Shown here: one piece after another, positions 26,354 through 32,559 of the stretch
Position numbering within the stretch: the first letter of the stretch is position 1
How the letters are laid out: each line of letters starts with the position of its first letter
Assembly (NCBI GenBank): GCA_017479645.1
Contig: JAFVBZ010000042.1
Location: 1 to 33,479 of the forward strand
Length of the DNA: 33,479 nucleotides
Origin: Ruminiclostridium sp.
Lineage (GTDB): Bacteria > Bacillota > Clostridia > Oscillospirales > Ruminococcaceae
Reading direction: 5' to 3'
Position numbers and translations under genes: made by a program
Notes under the pieces: generated by a model
The model's input: only the letters and a program-made list of their open reading frames with translations
Databases searched by the model: none
What the model was told of the DNA's origin: nothing

Positions 26354-26491
26354 TTATGCGATAAGTATCGACAGAAGCGCAAGGATAAGCGTCTTATCCG
26401 CGTCCTGCTTATAAAGTATGTAGCACAGTCCGAGTATCAGCAGTGTGTCGCTGTCGGAAAAAAGTCCTCCGAGCAGCCCGCCGTCATTCAT
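26354..26491 (-). CDS. 45-residue hydrophobic protein
   Basis: It begins MNDGGLLGGLFSDSD and continues as one hydrophobic helix TLLILGLCYILYK, then a short charged turn and a second hydrophobic stretch ending LALLSILIA. Two short membrane segments are therefore likely. Its start overlaps the end of the preceding acidic protein gene by 8 bases (ATGAATGA), which argues for coupled translation and against a longer start further upstream. I do not recognise a named family. Confidence 0.75.
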   Translation of the reverse strand: MNDGGLLGGLFSDSDTLLILGLCYILYKQDADKTLILALLSILIA

Positions 26492-27152
26492 CTGCTGGAT
26501 CGTCCCCCTCCGATAGCCGTAACGCCTCCCCGCATTCTTCCTCTGCTTTGCGAAACGAGTCCTCGTCTTCACCGTCCGTCCCGCATGAGAAGTCCGGGAA
26601 ATCAGTGGTATCGGAGTCTTTCTCCCCTTCGGCAAGCTTTTTCATCATCTCTGTGTTCCGCGTCATTTCCTCAAGTATCTCTGCCGCTTTCCGAAGCCCG
26701 TCGTCGCGGTATTCCCCGCTCTTGATCTCGTCGGCGGTATATACGCCGTATTTCGTCTCCGCGCTGTCATCATCACTTTCTTCTGCATTCCCCGTCGTTA
26801 CAGCATCTTCCGGTGCTTCTTCTTCCACCAATTTGTCGGAATGTCCAGCCGGCGGTTTCTCATCCGGCACAGGTTCAATGTCCCCGACTGTCACAGCTTC
26901 GGACTGCTTTATTTCATCACTCTCCGGCTCCGCTGAAGAAACCGCCTCCTGCACGGTTTCCTGCACCTGTTCAACGGCTTCCGCAATGACGGGAGCAGGC
27001 GGTTCCGCCTCTTTTACCGGTTCCGAAGGAGCGACAGGAACTGTCTCCGCTCTCACCGACGAACGCTTCATCATACTCATCGCCGCGTTCATATACTCCT
27101 TCTGCCGCTTTTCAAGCTCAGAAGCGCTTATCGTTTCTTTCTTCCAATCCAT
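26484..27152 (-). CDS. Acidic, Pro/Glu/Val-rich low-complexity protein
   Basis: 222 residues. A short helical N terminus (SELEKRQKEYMNAAMSMMKR) is followed by about 110 residues of Glu, Pro, Ala and Val without clear structure. A helical C-terminal part comes next (YTADEIKSGEYRDDGLRKAAEILEEM), then an acidic tail. There are no membrane helices. GGAGG lies before the ATG. It is part of the small-protein operon, 24 bases after the 96-residue gene and overlapping the 45-residue gene. The function is unknown; a scaffold-like role is only a guess. Confidence 0.8.
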   Translation of the reverse strand: MDWKKETISASELEKRQKEYMNAAMSMMKRSSVRAETVPVAPSEPVKEAEPPAPVIAEAVEQVQETVQEAVSSAEPESDEIKQSEAVTVGDIEPVPDEKPPAGHSDKLVEEEAPEDAVTTGNAEESDDDSAETKYGVYTADEIKSGEYRDDGLRKAAEILEEMTRNTEMMKKLAEGEKDSDTTDFPDFSCGTDGEDEDSFRKAEEECGEALRLSEGDDPADE

Positions 27153-27176
27153 ATTATGACCTCCGTATATAGTTAT

Positions 27177-27467
27177 TCAGCCGAAAAGACCGCCCATGAA
27201 CCCGCTGTCCCGTAAAAGCGGCAGGAGACTGATAAGCTTCATCAGAGCCGCGGCGCGGTCGAGTTTCGCACGGTTCTCCGCTTTAAGGTGCGGACGGAGC
27301 GCATTCAGCAGCTCCGTGTTCTTGTCGTTCTCACCCAGCTTCGATACGATCTCGAGAAGCTTTATCAGCATCTCCGGGTCAATGTCCGGACCGCCGCCGT
27401 TCTCTCCGCCGCTGTCTCCTCCGAGTATCCCGCCGAGGATCCCGGAAATATCGTCAATATCTGCCAC
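27177..27467 (-). CDS. 96-residue helical protein with Gly-rich N terminus
   Basis: The N terminus MADIDDISGILGGILGGDSGG is Gly/Asp-rich. The rest is helical with the stretch TELLNALRPHLKAENRAKLDRAA (in part) and ends LLRDSGFMGGLFG. I recall clostridial proteins of about this size with the same ALRPHL...KLD pattern, always called hypothetical. It is in the middle of the small-protein operon. Confidence 0.8.
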   Translation of the reverse strand: MADIDDISGILGGILGGDSGGENGGGPDIDPEMLIKLLEIVSKLGENDKNTELLNALRPHLKAENRAKLDRAAALMKLISLLPLLRDSGFMGGLFG

Positions 27468-27516
27468 GGCTGTCAGTCCTTTCAGAACGGCAGTCCAGAT
27501 GCCCGGACAGGCGGCT

Positions 27517-27729
27517 CTACCGCCTGCCGTCCGTCATGTACTTTCTTCTGATCTCTTCCGTGAGCCTGCCGTCATTCATAGTTTTGTCGAACTTTTCCTG
27601 CTCCCTCGCTCCGAGAAAGCTCCGGAGCTCCGAAACATCACCGCTGTTCACCGCGTTTCTTATCTTTTCTTCCGGCAGCCCGGTCTTTCTGCTCGCGGCT
27701 GCGATAAGAACATCTAAATTGATCCCCAT
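27517..27729 (-). CDS. 70-residue helical protein, first gene of the small-protein cluster
   Basis: It begins MGINLDVLIAAASRKTGLPE and ends RRKYMTDGRR. It is soluble and probably a three-helix protein. A strong ribosome site (GAGGGGAGGG) lies before the start. 49 bases separate it from the 96-residue gene. I do not recognise a characterised family; the pattern DVLIxAASxKxG...ExxxxAxxSGD recalls other clostridial hypothetical proteins. Confidence 0.78.
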   Translation of the reverse strand: MGINLDVLIAAASRKTGLPEEKIRNAVNSGDVSELRSFLGAREQEKFDKTMNDGRLTEEIRRKYMTDGRR

Positions 27730-27808
27730 TCTTCTTCCCTCCCCTCAAAAGATATGCCGGAAAAGCTGCCGATATTCACACCGGCATTGAATTGTAAGAT
27801 GATAAGAT

Positions 27809-27833
27809 AAAATTGTCCAAAAACGACAATTTT
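27809..27833. promoter_or_regulatory. Palindrome between divergent genes, overlapping a putative minus-strand promoter
   Basis: AAAATTGTC-N7-GACAATTTT (27809-27817 with 27825-27833). On the minus strand the right arm includes TTGGAC, which with TACAAT 18 bases later may be the promoter of the small-protein cluster. It could be an operator or a small insulating terminator. Confidence 0.5.
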
Positions 27834-27846
27834 TTTCAAAAAACAT

Positions 27847-27875
27847 TTGACTTATTTCACAGCAGATGGTATAAT
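27847..27875 (+). promoter_or_regulatory. Sigma-A promoter of the phosphodiesterase - RluA operon
   Basis: TTGACT (27847-27852), 17-base spacer, TATAAT (27870-27875). Confidence 0.88.
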
Positions 27876-27923
27876 GTAATGGTAAATTATGGGCATGCCC
27901 ATACGGGAGAACAGGAGGTCATC

Positions 27924-28403
27924 ATGAAGATCATTGTAGTTTCGGACACAAACAAGGATTATCACAAGTATAAAGCCGTTGTTGAGAAGAATCTTGACGC
28001 GGATATGGTGATACATCTCGGCGACGGTGAGCATGAATTTGCCGACGTCAAGAGAGAATTCCCGGATATGACGTTCTATTACGTCCAGGGTGAGTGCGAT
28101 TACGGCAAGCATAAGGAGCTTGAAGTGATCGAAGCTGCAGGATACAAGATCCTCTGCGTTCACGGTCACGAACACAATGTCCAGGGAAGCCTTGACCCGA
28201 TCGTAAACGAAGCCAAGTCACGCGGCTGCAAGGTAGCTCTTTACGGTCATACCCACATGTACCGTACAGAATGCATAGACGGCGTTTATGTCATGAATCC
28301 CGGCGCGATCGACTCCCCCAGAGGAAAGAACAAGCCTTCCTACGGCGTTATCACTATCGACGGCAGCGGAAAGCTCATGATGAACATAGTCGCTCTCTCG
28401 TAA
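27924..28403 (+). CDS. YfcE/MJ0936-type metallophosphoesterase with altered metal ligands
   Basis: 159 residues, the usual size of this calcineurin-like phosphodiesterase family. Motifs in order are VSDTN (D8, N10), GDGEH (D34), GECD (E57), HGH (H80, H82) and GHTH (H109, H111). In the family the first is normally D-x-H and the third G-N-x-D, so two metal ligands are replaced (H to N10, N to E57). The enzyme may be active with a different metal set, or changed in function. The ATG at 27924 follows AGGAGG; an upstream in-frame ATG lies before the promoter and is excluded. Confidence 0.9.
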   Translation: MKIIVVSDTNKDYHKYKAVVEKNLDADMVIHLGDGEHEFADVKREFPDMTFYYVQGECDYGKHKELEVIEAAGYKILCVHGHEHNVQGSLDPIVNEAKSRGCKVALYGHTHMYRTECIDGVYVMNPGAIDSPRGKNKPSYGVITIDGSGKLMMNIVALS

Positions 28404-28426
28404 CATACCTGTATATTATATGCGCG

Positions 28427-28452
28427 CCTTCCATAAAGGTTCGCCGGAAGGA
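28427..28452 (+). promoter_or_regulatory. Hairpin with UUCG loop covering a ribosome binding site
   Basis: CCTTCC (28427-28432) pairs with GGAAGG (28446-28451). On the right arm follows GG-TTCG-CC (28438-28445), with five unpaired bases on the left. The paired GGAAGGA is the ribosome site of the gene at 28464. Confidence 0.5.
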
Positions 28453-28463
28453 ATTATTAAAAT

Positions 28464-28676
28464 ATGAACAAGCCTTATATCGTATGCCTTAAATACAATA
28501 TGTGGCGCAACGAGCTGTGGTTCTCCGCAGAAGATGATCCACGCACCGCCGAACAATGGGCAAAAGCTGTGGATATGCTGCCCTCGGTAAGCGAACGCTG
28601 CACCAACCCCAACCAGTTCATGGCGGAAGCTATCGAACATTTCGAGGAGCGCGGCTTCACGAGGATAATGCGTTGA
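28464..28676 (+). CDS. 70-residue protein of unknown function
   Basis: It begins MNKPYIVCLKYNMWRNELWF and ends EERGFTRIMR. It is rich in aromatic residues and soluble, with no motif that I recognise. The ribosome site GGAAGGA lies 11 bases before the ATG and can be hidden in a hairpin. The stop overlaps the start of the pseudouridine synthase gene (TTGA), so the two are translationally coupled. Confidence 0.75.
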   Translation: MNKPYIVCLKYNMWRNELWFSAEDDPRTAEQWAKAVDMLPSVSERCTNPNQFMAEAIEHFEERGFTRIMR

Positions 28677-29626
28677 TCCGAAAGCTCACTGTCGGGAAAA
28701 ACTCCGCCGGTCAGCGCCTTGACAGGTTCCTCTTAAAGACCTTCCCCGCAATGTCGCAGGGAGCGGTCTGTAAGCTTATCCGCAAGAAGGATATCAAAGT
28801 CGGCGGAAAGCGCACCGAGCCTGCATACAAGCTCTGCGAGGGCGACGAGGTCTCCGTGTATGCACCGGAAGAGATGCTGGCGGAAAAGCCAGTGAAAACG
28901 GCATCGGAAAACGCTCCCGATATCCGCGTACTCTACGAGGACGAGAATATCCTGCTCGCCGACAAGGAACCGGGACTGCTGGTACACGAGGACTCGGACG
29001 GAAACGGCAATACCCTTATTGCCGGGATCCAGCGCTATCTGCGCGAAAAGGGCGAGTACCGCCCGGAGGACGAGCTGTGCTTCGCTCCCGCCCTCTGCAA
29101 CCGGATTGACCGCAATACCGGCGGGATAGTCATTGCTGCCAAAAACGCGGAAAGCCTTCGCATACTCAATCAGAAGATACGCGACCGGGAACTCACAAAG
29201 CTGTATCTTTGCGCAGTATGCGGCGTGCTGGAGAAAAAGGAAGATACCCTTACCGCCTATCTTTACAAGAATGAGGCAGAGAACCGCGTTGTCATCTCCG
29301 ACCGCAAGACCCCCGAAAACCGCACGATCGTCACGAAATACCGCGTTTTATCCGTGAATGCCGACGGCGACAGCCTGCTTGAAGTCGATCTTGTCACCGG
29401 GCGCACCCACCAGATACGCGCTCACATGGCATATATAGGTCACCCGCTGCTCGGTGACGGGAAATACGGTTCAAACCGCGTGAACAAGGAAAAAGGCTAT
29501 AAATATCAGGCTCTTTACAGCTACAAGCTTACATTCCGATTCACCACCGATGCCGGCATTCTCTCATACCTCGACGGCAGGACGTTCACAGCGGATAATG
29601 TGTGGTTTCTCAACAAATTTCAATAA
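28673..29626 (+). CDS. RluA-family pseudouridine synthase with S4 domain, TTG start
   Basis: 317 residues. An N-terminal S4 RNA-binding domain (about 12-60: QRLDRFLLKTFPAMSQG) is followed by the pseudouridine synthase fold with NRIDRNTGG (catalytic D146; canonical HRLDxxTSG) and the later motif GRTHQIRAHMAYIGHPLLGD. It isomerises uridines in rRNA. An ATG start in this frame further upstream (28556) would lie wholly inside the previous gene. A TTG at 28673 overlaps that gene's TGA and has AGGA 8 bases upstream, and the protein then begins right at the S4 domain. The position in rRNA cannot be assigned. Confidence 0.92.
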   Translation: MIRKLTVGKNSAGQRLDRFLLKTFPAMSQGAVCKLIRKKDIKVGGKRTEPAYKLCEGDEVSVYAPEEMLAEKPVKTASENAPDIRVLYEDENILLADKEPGLLVHEDSDGNGNTLIAGIQRYLREKGEYRPEDELCFAPALCNRIDRNTGGIVIAAKNAESLRILNQKIRDRELTKLYLCAVCGVLEKKEDTLTAYLYKNEAENRVVISDRKTPENRTIVTKYRVLSVNADGDSLLEVDLVTGRTHQIRAHMAYIGHPLLGDGKYGSNRVNKEKGYKYQALYSYKLTFRFTTDAGILSYLDGRTFTADNVWFLNKFQ

Positions 29627-29632
29627 ACAGAT

Positions 29633-29678
29633 AAACGGTTACAATTTACAGCAAAACTGTAATATATTGTAACCGTTT
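29633..29678 (+). terminator. Rho-independent terminator of the RluA operon
   Basis: A long hairpin with outer stem AAACGGTTACAAT (29633-29645) pairing with 29666-29678 and inner stem TTACAG-CAAAA-CTGTAA (29646-29662), with a 3-base bulge. The right arm ends in a run of T. Confidence 0.88.
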
Positions 29679-29683
29679 TGTAA

Positions 29684-29713
29684 TTGCATCTGCCTTCTTA
29701 AATGTGATATAAT
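29684..29713 (+). promoter_or_regulatory. Putative promoter of the 193-residue membrane protein gene
   Basis: TATAAT (29708-29713) is perfect; a weak -35 TTGCAT lies at 29684-29689, 18 bases upstream. Confidence 0.6.
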
Positions 29714-29738
29714 GAAAAAAACGCAAAGGAGAAGGCAA

Positions 29739-30320
29739 ATGAACCGAGAACTTGAAATTATTCTTATCTTCGCGGTCATCTCCGCCGCGGTGCTTTCCGT
29801 CCTGATACCTTTGATACTCAAGAAATCAACCGGCAAGAACAGGCTTGTTGTCCGCGTTTTCTACATATCAGCGCCGCTTCTCATAGTGCTGTTATTCGCT
29901 TTTCATTTCATGTATGACGGCGTTATGCACATTGGCGCAGAAAGAGAAGGACTTCGCATAATGATGTCGTTCGATTACAAGGGAACGGCGGACGGATATC
30001 ATATACTCGTATCCCGCGGATTTCAGCGTGGTGCCACATATTTTCCGGAGACTTACTATGCCGTGCCGGAAGAAGGAAGAACAGCATTGCCGCTTACTGA
30101 TGAAGTTATAGTCTGGTATGACGAAAACGATGATCTGCCGAAACGGGACACACCAACGGAGCGTATCGGTCAATTCGACTGTCACTTATGGAAAGGCGCC
30201 AAAAAGCTTTATCCTGATCTCGGCGCCAACACCTTGATCTATGCCTTAATTGTAATTCCGACAGCAATACTTATATTCAGCATTACAGAAGCCATATATA
30301 TCACAGTAAAAAGAAAATAA
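29739..30320 (+). CDS. Membrane protein of unknown function, three predicted helices
   Basis: 193 residues. Hydrophobic helices lie at about 6-27, 38-58 and 165-189. The region between the last two (about 59-164) has mixed strands and few charges and should lie outside the cell. The ATG at 29739 is chosen because AAAGGAGAAGG precedes it; an in-frame ATG at 29712 lies within the -10 box. I do not recognise a family. It has its own promoter and is followed by a 63-residue gene. Confidence 0.8.
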   Translation: MNRELEIILIFAVISAAVLSVLIPLILKKSTGKNRLVVRVFYISAPLLIVLLFAFHFMYDGVMHIGAEREGLRIMMSFDYKGTADGYHILVSRGFQRGATYFPETYYAVPEEGRTALPLTDEVIVWYDENDDLPKRDTPTERIGQFDCHLWKGAKKLYPDLGANTLIYALIVIPTAILIFSITEAIYITVKRK

Positions 30321-30384
30321 TACCGCAATAAATAACCTGTAATCTCACCTGTTTTTTCGCAGATAATAACACCGGGGTGATATT

Positions 30385-30576
30385 ATGAACGACAAGAAAA
30401 AAGCCCGCGGTACTCACAACGAATTTCCGATGTATGACGATATGTGTCTCACCGGCACAGTCAGCAGCACGGACTGCACGGGAATGATACCCACGGGGAG
30501 CGTTGACAGCGCGGAGGAATTCGGCAGAAGCAACAGACTTCACAAATACTCGGAAAAAATGAATAATGAAAAGTGA
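30385..30576 (+). CDS. 63-residue protein with STDCTGMIPTG motif
   Basis: It begins MNDKKKARGTHNEFPMYDDM and contains STDCTGMIPTGSVDSAEEF. A Cys-Thr-Gly-Met/Leu-Ile-Pro motif of this kind is known to me from small clostridial proteins without assigned function. The ribosome site GGGGTGAT precedes the ATG. The last residues and the stop are encoded inside the heptad repeat that follows, so the original C terminus may have been changed. A terminator lies 60 bases later. Confidence 0.7.
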   Translation: MNDKKKARGTHNEFPMYDDMCLTGTVSSTDCTGMIPTGSVDSAEEFGRSNRLHKYSEKMNNEK

Positions 30577-30616
30577 ATAGTGAATAATGAATAATTGTGG
30601 TGTCGGCTGCGCCGAC
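30558..30616 (+). repeat. Heptad AT repeat plus GC hairpin, copy 2
   Basis: Five 7-base units of the form A(A/G)TGAA(T/A) (30558-30592), then AATT, then a hairpin GTCGGC-TGC-GCCGAC (30602-30616). It has the same architecture as at 11720-11764 but a different heptad sequence. Confidence 0.65.
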
Positions 30617-30637
30617 TGATCCGAATAAGCATAAAAC

Positions 30638-30669
30638 ACCGCACAGTGCCTCAATAAGCACTGTGCGGT
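30638..30669. terminator. Bidirectional terminator
   Basis: ACCGCACAGTGC / GCACTGTGCGGT, a perfect 12-bp stem with an 8-base loop. TTTTCTTTT follows on the plus strand and TGTTTTAT on the minus strand. It ends both the plus-strand 63-residue gene and the minus-strand Dus - SDR - Mrp operon. Confidence 0.88.
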
Positions 30670-30699
30670 TTTCTTTTATGTGACTTGAAAGTTCCGTTT

Positions 30700-30799
30700 T
30701 ACGGTCATACGGTCAAGCGGAACGCTTGCGCGGATCGAGCCTGCGTAAGGCTCGTGCCGTCTGCAAAGACAAGCGCGAATGCGCCGCTGCACTGCGCTC
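30700..30799 (-). repeat. Structured intergenic repeat, copy 2 (3' of mrp)
   Basis: Read on the minus strand after the mrp stop: GGCGCATTCGCGCTTGTCT, then TTGCAGACGG, then the stem CGAGCC / GGCTCG (30736-30754), then AAGCG-TTC-CGCTT near 30714-30726. It shares 18 exact bases (30754-30771) with copy 1 after birA. Confidence 0.7.
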
Positions 30800-31615
30800 T
30801 TACCCGAGCACCTTTGCCGCGAACTCGCCGAGTACGTCCGGGACGCTCTCGATATTGCCGCTGTCGCCGAGCTGGGCGAAAGAGGGGTTGATCGGGAGAC
30901 GGGCAACATTCTTTATGCCGTGCTTTGCGGCGATGTCGTCGATATGGCTGTCACCGAAGATATAATGCTTCTTGTGACATTCGTCACACTCGAACCAGCT
31001 CATGTTCTCCACGATGCCGAGAACAGGTATGTTCATCATTCCCGCCATCTTTACCGCTTTCTCGACAATCATTCCCACAAGCTCCTGCGGGCTCGTTACA
31101 ACGATTATCCCGTCAACCGGCAGAGACTGGAATACCGTCAGCGGAACGTCGCCAGTTCCCGGAGGCATATCCACGAACATATAATCCACCTTGTCCCAGA
31201 TGACATCAGACCAGAACTGCTTGATCACGCCGGCAATGACCGGTCCGCGCCATACCACGGGATCCGTCTCATTCTCAAGCAGCAGATTTACTGACATCAC
31301 GCGTATGCCGGTGCTCGTCTGCGCCGGAAAAAGCGCATTCTCCGTTCCCTGCGCACGTTCCCTGATGCCGAACAGCTTCGGCACCGACGGACCTGTAACG
31401 TCCGCGTCAAGTATAGCCGCAGTCTTGCCCTTGTTTCTTGCAGCATTCGCCATAAGCGCTGTGACAAGAGACTTGCCGACACCGCCCTTGCCCGAAACAA
31501 CGGCTATGACCTTCTTAACGTCCGAAAGCTCGTTCTGCGGTGCAAGCAGGCTCTCCGCCGTGCGGGAAGCGCAGTCGGCTCCGCAGGTCTCACAATTGTG
31601 TGTACATTCGCTCAT
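30800..31615 (-). CDS. mrp: Mrp/NBP35-family iron-sulfur carrier ATPase
   Basis: 271 residues. A cysteine-rich N terminus (C4, C8, C11, C15) as in NBP35-type proteins is followed by the deviant Walker A GKGGVGKS (42-49), DADVTGPSVPKLFG near 70-83, MPPGTGD and the bridging-cluster motif CxxC at C210 and C213 (WFECDECHKK). It assembles and transfers Fe-S clusters in the cytoplasm. It is the last gene of the minus-strand operon with the SDR and Dus genes, 39 bases after the former. Confidence 0.95.
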   Translation of the reverse strand: MSECTHNCETCGADCASRTAESLLAPQNELSDVKKVIAVVSGKGGVGKSLVTALMANAARNKGKTAAILDADVTGPSVPKLFGIRERAQGTENALFPAQTSTGIRVMSVNLLLENETDPVVWRGPVIAGVIKQFWSDVIWDKVDYMFVDMPPGTGDVPLTVFQSLPVDGIIVVTSPQELVGMIVEKAVKMAGMMNIPVLGIVENMSWFECDECHKKHYIFGDSHIDDIAAKHGIKNVARLPINPSFAQLGDSGNIESVPDVLGEFAAKVLG

Positions 31616-31654
31616 TTCTGTTCTCCTTCCGCCCCGGATACCGGGACTCTTGAT

Positions 31655-32545
31655 TTATCTGATTTCATTTATATCCTTCAGGTCGTCATACATACCGGAG
31701 ATAGCCTGCTCCAGCTCCTCCTCGCTCAGCCGAAGCTTCATATCCGCTCCCGTGTTCTCCGGGACCGGTATCTCCGGCTCATGCACCGTTCTCGAACGCT
31801 GCACCATTCCTGTCGCCGCAAGCATAACCTTTGTGGGCGCGACCTTTGCCGCCGCGGCAGTGAGCTTTGCATACAGGGACGGGATTATGATGAGCTGACC
31901 GTCGAACATCTTCTCTATCGCGTACTCCGCCGCCTGCATCTCGTTGAGACCGGCTACCGCAAATTCCGCTCCCGCTACCTCGTTGAACTCGGTGTTCACG
32001 GGTCCCGGACAGAATGCGCCGACATATACGTTTGAGCGCTCCGCACGAAGCTCTTCGTACAGCGCCTTCGTGAGCTGGAGCACATAGTTCTTCGACGCGT
32101 AGTAGGACGAGAACCACGGTCCCGCCATAAATCCCGCAAGCGACGCAACATTCAGTATATACCCGTAGTTGCGCTTCTCGAACTTCTGCAGGAACAGCTT
32201 CGTAAGGATATGCACAGCCTTGATATTTACGTCGATCATTTTAAGCTCACTGTCAAGATCGGTCTCGGTGAACTTTCCGAATACGCCGAATCCCGCATTG
32301 TTGATGAGTATGTCGATGTTCGCGCGCTCGACTTCCTCGTAAAGCTGTCTGCATTCGTCGGGATCCGCAAGATCGTGGCAGAGTATCTTCACCTTTACCC
32401 CGTAGGATTCCACAAGCTCGCGCTTGAGTTCAAGCAGACGCTGTCTGCGTCTTGCAACGATGACGAGATTGAACCCACGCTTTGCAAGTATCTTCGCAAA
32501 AGAACGTCCGAGTCCGGAGCTCGCACCGGTTATGAGTGCTATCAT
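31655..32545 (-). CDS. Short-chain dehydrogenase/reductase
   Basis: 296 residues. The cofactor loop TGASSGLG lies at 6-13, NNAGFG near 82-87, the catalytic S135 (VAS) and Y148/K152 (YYASK). The C-terminal extension of about 50 residues beyond the usual core contains a charged helix (SEEELEQAISGMYDDL). It is an NAD(P)-dependent oxidoreductase; the substrate cannot be read. The ATG at 32545 follows AAGGAAGG. A longer in-frame start exists but would overlap the Dus gene and has no motif support. It starts 14 bases after the Dus stop. Confidence 0.92.
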   Translation of the reverse strand: MIALITGASSGLGRSFAKILAKRGFNLVIVARRRQRLLELKRELVESYGVKVKILCHDLADPDECRQLYEEVERANIDILINNAGFGVFGKFTETDLDSELKMIDVNIKAVHILTKLFLQKFEKRNYGYILNVASLAGFMAGPWFSSYYASKNYVLQLTKALYEELRAERSNVYVGAFCPGPVNTEFNEVAGAEFAVAGLNEMQAAEYAIEKMFDGQLIIIPSLYAKLTAAAAKVAPTKVMLAATGMVQRSRTVHEPEIPVPENTGADMKLRLSEEELEQAISGMYDDLKDINEIR

Positions 32546-32559
32546 GTTGTTACCTTCCT

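Noticed and set aside
26492-26635. Longer N terminus for the 45-residue protein
   Set aside because: Overlaps the acidic 222-residue gene throughout; the internal ATG has the typical ATGAATGA overlap start.
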